The position numbers and the translations under genes were made by a program. Source: Flavobacteriales bacterium (lineage in GTDB: Bacteria > Bacteroidota > Bacteroidia > Flavobacteriales_D > Crocinitomicaceae). Taken from it: a stretch of DNA of 50,395 nucleotides. The DNA is taken from positions 1 through 50,395 of the forward strand of contig JABXHO010000091.1 of assembly GCA_013373595.1 (NCBI GenBank), written 5' to 3'. Positions 24,233 to 31,925 of the stretch are shown in pieces (the first letter of the stretch is position 1; every line of letters starts with the position of its first letter). Below the pieces are notes generated by a model, which saw only the letters and a program-made list of their open reading frames with translations, did no database searches and was not told where the DNA came from.

Positions 24233-25780
24233 GTGAAAGCAATTAATTATTCACGCTTACTAAAAGTTTCCATTTTTGCTACGGGCCTTTCAGGTATTGT
24301 GGCGGAGTATGTCCTCGCAACGATGGCATCGTACTTTTTGGGAGATTCTGTATTTCAATGGACGATTATTCTGTCCTTGATGTTATTCTCAATGGGACTC
24401 GGGAGTCGCTTCAGTAAAAAGATAGGCACGAAACTAATTGAGTACTACATCGGGCTGGAATTGATTCTTTCCCTGATTACCTCCTTTTCCGTTCTGTTGA
24501 TCTACACGATAATGCCCTATACGGCAAGCGTAGATATTATCATCTACGTGTTGAGTTGTTTCGTCGGCTTTTTGATTGGGATGGAAATACCACTCGTTAC
24601 ACGAATCAATCAGGAATATGAAGAGCTGAAAACCAATATCTCGGGAATGATGGAGAACGACTACTACGGGAGTTTGGTCGGTGGTTTGTTCTTTGCGTTT
24701 ATTGGAATCCGATTTTTGGGATTAACCTATACGCCGTTCGTTGTGGGAGGGATTAACCTCGTTGTGGCGCTTATCGTCTTTTTTGGATTCAAAGGAATCA
24801 TTTTAGAGAAGAAAAAGCTACTGATATCTTCATCGGTTGTGGTGGCCTTATTCGTGGCGGGAATGTCATTTTCAAAGCCAATTGTTGAATACGGAAATCA
24901 AAGTCAATTCAACGAGAAAGTAGTGTTCTCGAAACAGACGCCTTATCAGCAAATCACCATCACGGAATGGCATGGAAAACATCAGCTCTATCTCAATCAA
25001 GGGAAGCAGCTGAGTACGTTTGATGAGTGGTTGTACCATGAGCCGCTCGTACATCCGGTTATGTCACTAACGAAGGGAAAAGTTGATGTCTTGGTGATGG
25101 GAGCAGGAGATGGATGTGCTGTTCGTGAGTTATTAAAATACGACAGAGTATCGACGATTACCTTGGTCGATTTGGATTCCGTGATGACATCGATCGCCAA
25201 AAATCATCCGATCTTCAAAAAGTTGAATAATGATGCTTTACTTTCGAAGAAAGTGAGGGTTGTGAACGCAGATGCTTTTCATTATTTGGAAACAACAGAT
25301 CAATTCTACGATGTTATTATCGCCGATTTCCCCGACCCACGAAGTTTGGAGATAAACAAGTTGTATACCTACGAATTCTATAAGTTATGTTCGCACAGAC
25401 TTCGGAATAAAGGAGCATTCGTGACACAATCTACAAGTCCGTACTATACGACGCATACGTTTAGATGCATCGAGAAAACCTTGGAAAAGGCTGGCTTCAA
25501 CACCTTAGCGATGCATAATCATGTGTATTCATTTGGCGAGTGGAGTTGGGTTATTGGATCGAAACACTTCAGCTCGGATCAACTAAAAGAAAAAGTAAGT
25601 TCTGCGGAAATTGATCACATCGAGGACCTAAAATGGATGACACACGATGCTCTGAAGCTCCTGACTTCCTTCGGGAAAGATTTAGTGGATGTTGATACGA
25701 GTAAGTTACAGGTGAATACCGTACATAATCCTACGGGCTACAAGTATTATGAAAAAGGGGATTGGTCGTATGAATTCTAG
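24233..25780 (+). CDS. Membrane-fused polyamine aminopropyltransferase (spermidine synthase family)
   Basis: In this 515-residue fusion the N-terminal 220 residues hold about seven membrane helices (spermine/spermidine synthase membrane domain). The C-terminal cytoplasmic domain (about 225-490) is an aminopropyltransferase. It has VLVMGAGDGCAVRELL (GGGDG-like AdoMet-derivative site), TLVDLDSVM, the catalytic IIADFPDPRS (D-x-P-D-P) and FVTQSTSPYYTTHTF. The reaction moves an aminopropyl group from decarboxylated AdoMet to a polyamine acceptor, and the AdoMet decarboxylase for it is encoded at 28394. The start is GTG 24233; the next Met is inside the first helix region. It overlaps the following gene by 11 bp. 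The acceptor (putrescine, spermidine or a protein/peptide) is not determined by sequence. Confidence 0.88.
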   Translation: MKAINYSRLLKVSIFATGLSGIVAEYVLATMASYFLGDSVFQWTIILSLMLFSMGLGSRFSKKIGTKLIEYYIGLELILSLITSFSVLLIYTIMPYTASVDIIIYVLSCFVGFLIGMEIPLVTRINQEYEELKTNISGMMENDYYGSLVGGLFFAFIGIRFLGLTYTPFVVGGINLVVALIVFFGFKGIILEKKKLLISSSVVVALFVAGMSFSKPIVEYGNQSQFNEKVVFSKQTPYQQITITEWHGKHQLYLNQGKQLSTFDEWLYHEPLVHPVMSLTKGKVDVLVMGAGDGCAVRELLKYDRVSTITLVDLDSVMTSIAKNHPIFKKLNNDALLSKKVRVVNADAFHYLETTDQFYDVIIADFPDPRSLEINKLYTYEFYKLCSHRLRNKGAFVTQSTSPYYTTHTFRCIEKTLEKAGFNTLAMHNHVYSFGEWSWVIGSKHFSSDQLKEKVSSAEIDHIEDLKWMTHDALKLLTSFGKDLVDVDTSKLQVNTVHNPTGYKYYEKGDWSYEF

Positions 25781-26888
25781 AGAAGGAAACTGGCTTTTTT
25801 CCAAGTGGGTGGACCTTTTTGTTTTGTTTGCGCCCGTTTGGTTGGTTTGGGTGATCTTTCTTTCCAATCAAGACTACTACCAGCACATGAACCTACCCGC
25901 GTGGATGTGGTTAATTTTCATCCTTGGAATTGATGTTAGCCATGTGTGGAGTTCGTTGTTCCGTACCTATTTGTCTAAAGATGAGTTTGAAGCACATAGG
26001 CTGAGGTTGATCTTGATTCCGATTGTTTTATTGATCGCAAGTAGCCTTGTGCTGTCATTTTCTCCAGCGTGGTTCTGGACCATCATGGCGTACCTAGCCG
26101 TTTTCCATTTCATTAAACAGCAATATGGCTTTTTGGCGCTGTACAATTTTCGAGCGGGTAGTTTCAGAAAAAAGCTGATTTCAGACAAGTTGATTATTTA
26201 CATCGCAACGCTTTATCCTATTATTTATTGGCATTTCAATTCTCAATCTGAATTCAATTGGTTCGTGGAAAATGATTTCTTCTTTGTAAAGAATTATCTC
26301 ACAAATAATGCAATCTTTTCGGAGGTGTTTTACTTCCTGAATTGGGCGTATTGGGGCGTAATCGCTTATTGGGTTGGAGAAGAAATTGTGGCAAAAGCGA
26401 ATGGAAAACCCTTTTCGATTGGAAAGTTGCTATGGACGCTCACAACAGCTCTCAACTGGTGGTTTGGAATTGTGTATTTCAATTCTGATCTCGTATTCAG
26501 CGTATCCAATGTGGTGGCACACGGAATTCCTTACATCGCCTTGATTTACTTTTATGACGTCAAAAAGACATCGATTAAATCTGGGGTGAAACTCAAACTT
26601 TCCTTCCTAGCGAAGCGATTACTCATTGTGTTAGGAGTGATTTTAGTCGCAGCACTCGTTGAGGAATATTTTTGGGACATGCTTGTGTACAATGAACATG
26701 CTGATATTTTCGAACAGATTTTACCATACAGCTACGAACAGTTGACGAATTCGTGGGGAATCGCAATTGCGGTGGCCATACTTGCTTTGCCGCAACAAGT
26801 GCACTATGTAACAGATGGCTTCATTTGGAAAATGAATGACAAGAATAAATACCTGAAACCAATTTTTTCCAGAAAAGATGAATCGTAG
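25770..26888 (+). CDS. Multi-pass membrane protein with conserved-looking intramembrane histidines
   Basis: This 372-residue integral membrane protein has about nine hydrophobic segments. Four His-bearing segments stand out: LGIDVSHVWSSLFRTY, MAYLAVFHFIKQQYGF, VSNVVAHGIPYIAL and LALPQQVHYVTDGF. The pattern recalls membrane enzymes that bind a metal or heme through helix histidines (Brp/Blh carotenoid oxygenases are one such group), but I cannot assign a family. The start is ATG 25770, inside the 3' end of the aminopropyltransferase gene. The stop lies 11 bp into the FAD oxidoreductase gene. Coupled translation with both suggests that it works with them, perhaps as the membrane partner of the exported oxidoreductase. 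Confidence 0.7.
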   Translation: MNSREGNWLFSKWVDLFVLFAPVWLVWVIFLSNQDYYQHMNLPAWMWLIFILGIDVSHVWSSLFRTYLSKDEFEAHRLRLILIPIVLLIASSLVLSFSPAWFWTIMAYLAVFHFIKQQYGFLALYNFRAGSFRKKLISDKLIIYIATLYPIIYWHFNSQSEFNWFVENDFFFVKNYLTNNAIFSEVFYFLNWAYWGVIAYWVGEEIVAKANGKPFSIGKLLWTLTTALNWWFGIVYFNSDLVFSVSNVVAHGIPYIALIYFYDVKKTSIKSGVKLKLSFLAKRLLIVLGVILVAALVEEYFWDMLVYNEHADIFEQILPYSYEQLTNSWGIAIAVAILALPQQVHYVTDGFIWKMNDKNKYLKPIFSRKDES

Positions 26889-28410
26889 GGGCTTTATTCA
26901 AATATCATCCGTTGCACTTCTTCCCATATTACTGGGAATTTTCCCTCGTTCTTCAGGAAATAAAAAGAGGTATTCAATCAGCGTAAAAAGCAATCGATCG
27001 TTCGGGCATTTACTGCGGAAATTATCCGCGGAAAAACCTGTTCGAGAGAGAACAACAGATTATGTGATTGTGGGGGGTGGCATTGCTGGTTTAGCTGCAG
27101 CAACTCAATTGTCAGGAAAGGATTTTCTACTTTTTGAGGCTGATGATAGATTGGGTGGTTCGTCGGCATGTGACTACTGGAAAGACACCGTTTTTGCAAC
27201 AGGTGCGCATTACGAATTGGCATATCCAGAAACATTTGGAAGCGAAGTAATCGACCTTCTCACGAAAATGGAGGTCATCCGATTCAATGATTACTCAAAA
27301 CTGTATGAATTTGTAGATGAACAATATGTAATCAAAGGTTCTTCTTTGGAGCAGTGTTTCGTGAAAGGAGAGGCAATTGATGAGGTGCTATCAGGTGTTG
27401 AAGGATTGAAAGAGTTTAAAGAAATCTTATCCGAGTTTAAAGGAAAGATGCTCTTGCCTACACGACTGATTGACAACGAATATCATTATCTAAATTCGAT
27501 CTCTTTTAAAGATTTCTTGAGTGAGAAGATGAACTTATCCCAAGAGTTAGAGAGAAGGATTAGTTATCAAATGTTAGACGATTGGGGAGGAAAGTGCGAT
27601 CAAGTATCAGCTTTAGCTGGAATCCATTATTATGTATGCAGGCCATACGATGAAAAAGATGTGCCCCTGTTTTCACCTCCAAATGGAAACAGTTATTTCT
27701 TGGAGAAGATGATCGGCTATACGAACGCATTTGAAGCATTCGAGGTCAATTCTCTCGTTCGATCGATCAAAGAGGTGAGTGATGGAGTAGAACTGGAAGT
27801 GATTAATTCTTCCCGTGAGGTCGAGTTGGTGAAAGCGAAGAAAGTGGTGTATGCAGGACAAAAGCATGCGTTGAAATACATCCTGAAATCAGAGGCGAAC
27901 CTATTTGAGAACTCGTACGCTCCATGGTTGGTGCTCAATTTCGTTTGTCGAAAAGGCATCGACTTCAATAAATGGCAAAATGATGTTGTTACGGAGAACC
28001 TTGAGTTTATGGGCTTCGTTAGTTCAAAGCCACAGAAAACCAGAAGCGCAGAATTTGACGTTTTCACGGCGTACTATTGCTTGGAGGAGATAGACCGAGA
28101 GCGATTGGTAGCTATAGAGAAAGAGCCTTCACCTTTTGTTGAGGCAACCATCCAGCTAATCGAAAAGGAAACAGGAACAACAATTACGGACCACCTAGAG
28201 CATGTCAATATCAAATTAATGGGGCACGCCATGCCGATACCCAAACCAGGATATTTAAGTTTTAGCGATGTGCCATCATACGCTTCCAATATTATCTTTG
28301 CTGGAGTTGATACGGGAAGATTGCCCTTATTTTATGAAGCATGCGACTCTGGAATTCAAGCAGGAAGAAGCGTGTTGGAAGATTTAAATGTAGATGATTA
28401 TGAAAGCTGA
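26878..28410 (+). CDS. Tat-exported FAD-dependent oxidoreductase (amine oxidase-like)
   Basis: This 510-residue protein starts with a twin-arginine type signal (NRRGFIQISSVALLPILLGI), so it should be exported folded with its cofactor. The FAD-binding Rossmann motif VIVGGGIAGLAAA lies at about residue 63, followed by LLFEADDRLGGSS, a second family mark. The C-terminus has NIIFAGVDTGRLPLFYEACD, like the flavin-contacting end of amine oxidase/phytoene desaturase-type enzymes. Within an operon for an aminopropyltransferase and AdoMet decarboxylase, polyamine oxidation is an attractive guess. It overlaps the membrane-protein gene by 11 bp and the AdoMet decarboxylase gene by 17 bp. The substrate is unproven. 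Confidence 0.8.
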   Translation: MNRRGFIQISSVALLPILLGIFPRSSGNKKRYSISVKSNRSFGHLLRKLSAEKPVRERTTDYVIVGGGIAGLAAATQLSGKDFLLFEADDRLGGSSACDYWKDTVFATGAHYELAYPETFGSEVIDLLTKMEVIRFNDYSKLYEFVDEQYVIKGSSLEQCFVKGEAIDEVLSGVEGLKEFKEILSEFKGKMLLPTRLIDNEYHYLNSISFKDFLSEKMNLSQELERRISYQMLDDWGGKCDQVSALAGIHYYVCRPYDEKDVPLFSPPNGNSYFLEKMIGYTNAFEAFEVNSLVRSIKEVSDGVELEVINSSREVELVKAKKVVYAGQKHALKYILKSEANLFENSYAPWLVLNFVCRKGIDFNKWQNDVVTENLEFMGFVSSKPQKTRSAEFDVFTAYYCLEEIDRERLVAIEKEPSPFVEATIQLIEKETGTTITDHLEHVNIKLMGHAMPIPKPGYLSFSDVPSYASNIIFAGVDTGRLPLFYEACDSGIQAGRSVLEDLNVDDYES

Positions 28411-28690
28411 ACTATTCAATTTTAAATGTTGGATAAATGCGAGTGATTCTGAAGAGTTGAGGGAGAAATTGGCTTCTTTTTTAACGCAATCCGAATTTGA
28501 AATTTTAGGATTTATCGATCATCAGTTTTCGCCACAAGGGTATACGTGCCTTTGGCTACTCGCAGAAAGTCATTTGGCCGTTCACACGTACCCAGAGCAT
28601 AATAAAAGCTACATTGAGCTTACAAGTTGTGTGGAAGGAAAGTTAGAAGCCTTTAAAACGTGTTTGGAGAGTTCTTTTACGATTGTTTGA
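28394..28690 (+). CDS. speD: S-adenosylmethionine decarboxylase proenzyme, short prokaryotic type
   Basis: This 98-residue proenzyme self-cleaves to form a pyruvoyl cofactor and decarboxylates AdoMet, supplying the aminopropyl donor. The key residues are all present in LLAESHLAVHTYPE and IELTSCVEG: Ser59 (pyruvoyl precursor), His64 and Cys79. Their +5 and +20 spacing equals that of Ser63, His68 and Cys83 of the Thermotoga enzyme. It is shorter than the usual 120-130 residues, with a trimmed C-terminus. The start ATG 28394 overlaps the oxidoreductase gene by 17 bp; ATG 28400 is also possible. The 3' end overlaps the convergent channel gene by 14 bp. Confidence 0.9.
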   Translation: MIMKAELFNFKCWINASDSEELREKLASFLTQSEFEILGFIDHQFSPQGYTCLWLLAESHLAVHTYPEHNKSYIELTSCVEGKLEAFKTCLESSFTIV

Positions 28691-29504
28691 TCTCTTTTCC
28701 GCAATGAGGGCATTCACATGTCTTTGACTCCTGTTCGTTGTTATTTTTCGCCTTTCGAGCGGCCATTTTTGCAATAATGGAAGAACTGATTATTGCCGTA
28801 GGCAAGGCAACAACGCCTATTCCTAAAACTGCGATGAAACTACTGAGGATTTTACCAAACGCCGTTACGGGATATATGTCGCCATACCCAACGGTAGTCA
28901 ATGTTGCTACAGCCCACCACAAGGCTTCACCAATGTTTTCAAACTTGTCGGGTTGAGCTTCATTTTCGACGTAATACATGATGGTAGCTGAAAGTAACAA
29001 CATGACGAAGGTGGCAAATAGCGTAACCATCAAATCAAACCGTGTTTCCCGAATAACGTCAGCGAATAGCTTAAACGATTGAGAATGGCGCCCAAGCTTA
29101 AAGATTCGTATGAGTCTGAGCAGGCGAAGAATCCGCAGAATTCTCAAATCAACTTTGATCACGAGTGGGATAAAGAATGGGAGCAAAGCGAAAAGATCGA
29201 CCAGTCCGAAGAACGAAGTCATAAATTTTAATCGTGCCCTCACTTTCGATAGGTGAGGGTAGAGCAAGTCAGCGGTCCAAATTCTTAGGGCGTACTCAAC
29301 AAGAAAGACGCAAACAGAGAAAACTTCAAAGGCGTATAGAATTGATTGGTATTTCACTCGAATCTCTTCGTACGTTCCCAAAAAGATCGCAATCACGTTA
29401 AGCACAATGAGTCCAGAAATGAACATGTCGACATACGCATCAGCCTTGTGCGTTCCTCGGTTTCCATCGATAAGATGGTAGATAGTTTGTTTAAATTTTT
29501 TCAT
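28677..29504 (-). CDS. Voltage-gated K+ channel-like protein
   Basis: This 275-residue protein has six membrane segments and a pore. The voltage-sensor S4 is visible as DLRILRILRLLRLIRIFKLG, with regularly spaced arginines. The selectivity filter is TLTTVGYGD in the P-loop, followed by S6. A short cytoplasmic tail ends CECPHCGKEIKQ, a CxxC pair of zinc-ribbon type with one more pair missing. K+-channel genes of this kind accompany DUF350/DUF4178/polyamine genes in other phyla. Polyamines block many K+ channels from inside, which makes the link worth testing. It overlaps the convergent AdoMet decarboxylase gene and touches the stop of the upstream gene. Confidence 0.88.
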   Translation of the reverse strand: MKKFKQTIYHLIDGNRGTHKADAYVDMFISGLIVLNVIAIFLGTYEEIRVKYQSILYAFEVFSVCVFLVEYALRIWTADLLYPHLSKVRARLKFMTSFFGLVDLFALLPFFIPLVIKVDLRILRILRLLRLIRIFKLGRHSQSFKLFADVIRETRFDLMVTLFATFVMLLLSATIMYYVENEAQPDKFENIGEALWWAVATLTTVGYGDIYPVTAFGKILSSFIAVLGIGVVALPTAIISSSIIAKMAARKAKNNNEQESKTCECPHCGKEIKQS

Positions 29505-30589
29505 CAGCTACAACCTCCGCATCCGCCACAAGAGGAGCATGATGAACCACACGATGAGCAAGAGCTATCTCCCCAAGAATCCGACCCCCATGAGTCGAAC
29601 CATCCTCCACCGTCAGAACTGTCAGCGGCTAAGGTATCGTGGTAATCGTTTGTTCCTTCATCCGAAAAACTACTTGTTCGCGTATCGTAATCTTGATCAG
29701 GGTCCATAAGATCGGATTCAGAAGCATCTACAGATTCAGATCCAATTTCAGTGATATGCTCGCCATCTTCTGATACGATTTCTACATTGTCAACATGGAC
29801 ACCGTGTTCATGACACATATCCGTCCATAACCATGTATAGAGAATAAAGTTGTCAAATCCGTAATAATAGGAGGGATGTCCAACTTGCGTATGTTTTTCC
29901 TTGAGGCGTTTGGTTTTCTCTTTTTTGTTTTTTGTTAGGACAAGTGTTGGTTTTACCTCTAGCTTTACGTCATCCACCTTGATGAATTTCATAATGTCCA
30001 TTTTTAGTTGACTCATGAATCCTTCGAACAAGGCCTTCTTTTCATTTAGGTATTCATCGTATCGTCCTTTTGTAACGAAAATATTTCGTGCATTTGCTTT
30101 AATGTCCAATTCGGATGTGAAGTCGTGAGATTTGAACTCTTTTAGAAATCCACTGATTGTAATTTCTATTGGATACTCGCCAACCGCGTGATTTTTGTTG
30201 ACTTGAACTTCGATCAGATATTTAAAAGTAGTATCGTCGTGCTCCAGTACCATTTGGATCGTTTGAAAGTGATGAGACATGGAGTCACCAATTTCTATTT
30301 CGTACCTGTCTAAGGCATCCTTCAAGTCATTTTTCTTTCCTTCTTTGTCGAAATAAATGTCGATATCGTCATGCGCCAATCGAACAAGGTTATTAACGGA
30401 ATTATGAAGGAACACTCCATTTATTTGTTGTAAAATGGAAATCGCTGTAAATGTTTCGCGTTCTTCTTTGTCGGAAACTTTTCCAGAAGTCATGAAGTAA
30501 AGCAGTCGTTTGAATGCCTTTTTGGGTTTTACTCGCTCAATTTTTGTAATCTGCGATGGGTCGATAGTTAGGGTTCCTTTAAAAAACAT
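29504..30589 (-). CDS. Unrecognised protein with Cys/Gly-rich C-terminus
   Basis: This 361-residue soluble protein has a first part (1-250) of mixed alpha/beta, with TLTIDPSQITKIERVKPKKA at the start and HPSYYYGFDNFILYTWLWTD near 250. An acidic linker with many Asp/Ser follows. The last 40 residues are Gly, Ser, Trp and Cys only (GGWFDSWGSDSW; SCSSCGSSCSSCGGCGGCS), eight or so cysteines in CxxC-like spacing. The tail looks like that of GRDP/TIGR04222-type proteins and could bind metal or be modified. No homologous function is recalled. It overlaps the channel gene start by 1 bp and follows the GRDP-like gene after 9 bp. Confidence 0.6.
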   Translation of the reverse strand: MFFKGTLTIDPSQITKIERVKPKKAFKRLLYFMTSGKVSDKEERETFTAISILQQINGVFLHNSVNNLVRLAHDDIDIYFDKEGKKNDLKDALDRYEIEIGDSMSHHFQTIQMVLEHDDTTFKYLIEVQVNKNHAVGEYPIEITISGFLKEFKSHDFTSELDIKANARNIFVTKGRYDEYLNEKKALFEGFMSQLKMDIMKFIKVDDVKLEVKPTLVLTKNKKEKTKRLKEKHTQVGHPSYYYGFDNFILYTWLWTDMCHEHGVHVDNVEIVSEDGEHITEIGSESVDASESDLMDPDQDYDTRTSSFSDEGTNDYHDTLAADSSDGGGWFDSWGSDSWGDSSCSSCGSSCSSCGGCGGCS

Positions 30590-30598
30590 ATGCTAGGT

Positions 30599-31051
30599 TT
30601 AATGAATTGGAGAACAGCTACCACAATGACTATCTTCCCATTCACTCGCAGCCTCCGAACCCCAATATTTTTCATTCGGCTTGCCAATATAGAGAATATA
30701 ATACTTTACTGTTCGGTGAAATTGCAAAATCGTTTGTTTCGTCCTTCCTCCAGGATGATGATGTATGAACTTTCCAAATTTTTTATCGCAGAACGCAGCA
30801 TACGATTTTGTACAAAGGATAAATTCATGCCACGCGTAATCTACAATGAGCGCAGGCGTTAAGACTTGTTCGGTGTAGAAAACCAAATCAAGGTATTTCA
30901 GGGCTTCAATGAGTGCTTCTTTCGAGTCGGATTCATCAAGGGAACACGATTTCGAGATCTTCTCAATAATGATCGGATTCTCATCAATGATTTGACCTGC
31001 CCATAAGGCATATTTTTCGGGAGAGAAGTCGTAGTCCGTTCGGATTTTCAT
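30599..31051 (-). CDS. GRDP-like (DUF1399-type) small protein
   Basis: This 150-residue protein has VDYAWHEFILCTKSYAAFCD followed by KKFGKFIHHHPGG. This is the VDxxWHxF...F(G)xFIHHxP pattern I associate with the glycine-rich domain-containing protein (GRDP/DUF1399) family. Plant GRDPs carry the same segment plus a Gly-rich tail; here the Cys/Gly-rich tail is on the next gene instead. I use ATG 31051, as the longer in-frame reading needs a TTG. The histidines suggest metal binding. It is the first gene of the minus-strand trio that ends in the channel gene. The function is unknown. Confidence 0.62.
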   Translation of the reverse strand: MKIRTDYDFSPEKYALWAGQIIDENPIIIEKISKSCSLDESDSKEALIEALKYLDLVFYTEQVLTPALIVDYAWHEFILCTKSYAAFCDKKFGKFIHHHPGGRTKQTILQFHRTVKYYILYIGKPNEKYWGSEAASEWEDSHCGSCSPIH

Positions 31052-31214
31052 AGAGGATAAATGTAGCAAATTGAGTGAAAACCTTCCCGTGGTGACGGTT
31101 ATTCTTTTTGTCAGAATAGCTTCTCTTGAACTCCTTTCAATTCGAATTAGTGCGTGATTGATTCAATTTCGGAGAGTGATAAAAATTCAGTTTTTCACTA
31201 TCAAACATACTAAA

Positions 31215-31230
31215 TCGTCCTTTCGGACGA
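31215..31230. other. Small perfect hairpin in the leader of the 31285 gene
   Basis: TCGTCC-TTTC-GGACGA, 54 bp before the lipoprotein start, within the 233-bp gap between the divergent genes at 31051 and 31285. It has no T run. It could be a leader hairpin or operator; nothing else is seen in the gap. Confidence 0.35.
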
Positions 31231-31284
31231 CACGGAGAAGCCGCGATGGACATAGCTTTGCTAAAAAAAATTAATCTAAAACAA

Positions 31285-31767
31285 ATGAAAATTGTAAACC
31301 TACTAATTGTAATGTGCTTCGTTGGACTTTCTGCTTGCTCGGGTGAGGAGATGAATTTCTATATGACGAACAACGATGAAGAAATCATGAATGTAAATTG
31401 CACGATGAAGAATGTGAAAATTCGGACAAATGTTTCAACGCTGATAAACTATCAAGGTGGCGACATTCGAGTTCAGTTCGACATGGTAAATGATGCCTCC
31501 GAAGTGATCGGTGAAGGAACAGGTGAAGTGTATATTCGAGCAAAGGATATTCCTGAAGACAATATGCTTTGGATCGATTTAAATGAAAAAGATACTCCTG
31601 TATACAACACCGTGACAAAGAAACCGTATCGCATTTTGCACTACTGCTATGAAAACATTCTGGATCGACCAAGTATGACGACAGTTCAAATAACCTACTA
31701 CGAACAAACTGAGTCTGGTGAGCGAAAAGTCGGATACGTGGACACTATTTTAATCATGAATTACTAA
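31285..31767 (+). CDS. Hypothetical lipoprotein
   Basis: This 160-residue lipoprotein starts at ATG 31285, where the signal MKIVNLLIVMCFVGLSAC begins; an earlier in-frame ATG would place 13 polar residues before it. The mature part (CSGEEMNFYMTNNDEEIMNV) is beta-rich and ends in a GYVDTILIMNY strand. No family is recognised. It is the first of three genes for exported proteins (lipoprotein, ankyrin protein, 248-residue protein). Confidence 0.65.
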   Translation: MKIVNLLIVMCFVGLSACSGEEMNFYMTNNDEEIMNVNCTMKNVKIRTNVSTLINYQGGDIRVQFDMVNDASEVIGEGTGEVYIRAKDIPEDNMLWIDLNEKDTPVYNTVTKKPYRILHYCYENILDRPSMTTVQITYYEQTESGERKVGYVDTILIMNY

Positions 31768-31925
31768 TGTTACTTTCAGTAAGGACATCGGGTAAAATAA
31801 ACGTTAGAAATTCATTGAAAAATCGAAAAATCAACCGAAAGGATGACACGCTGAAGCCTTTTACAGAGCTATCCTTGTCGACAATAACACGAAATACTAT
31901 GTACACGAATAATCAAACAAATACG

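Noticed and set aside
31767-31925. Longer start for the second ankyrin protein
   Set aside because: It would bury the signal peptide behind 53 basic residues; the ATG at 31926 starts a proper signal.
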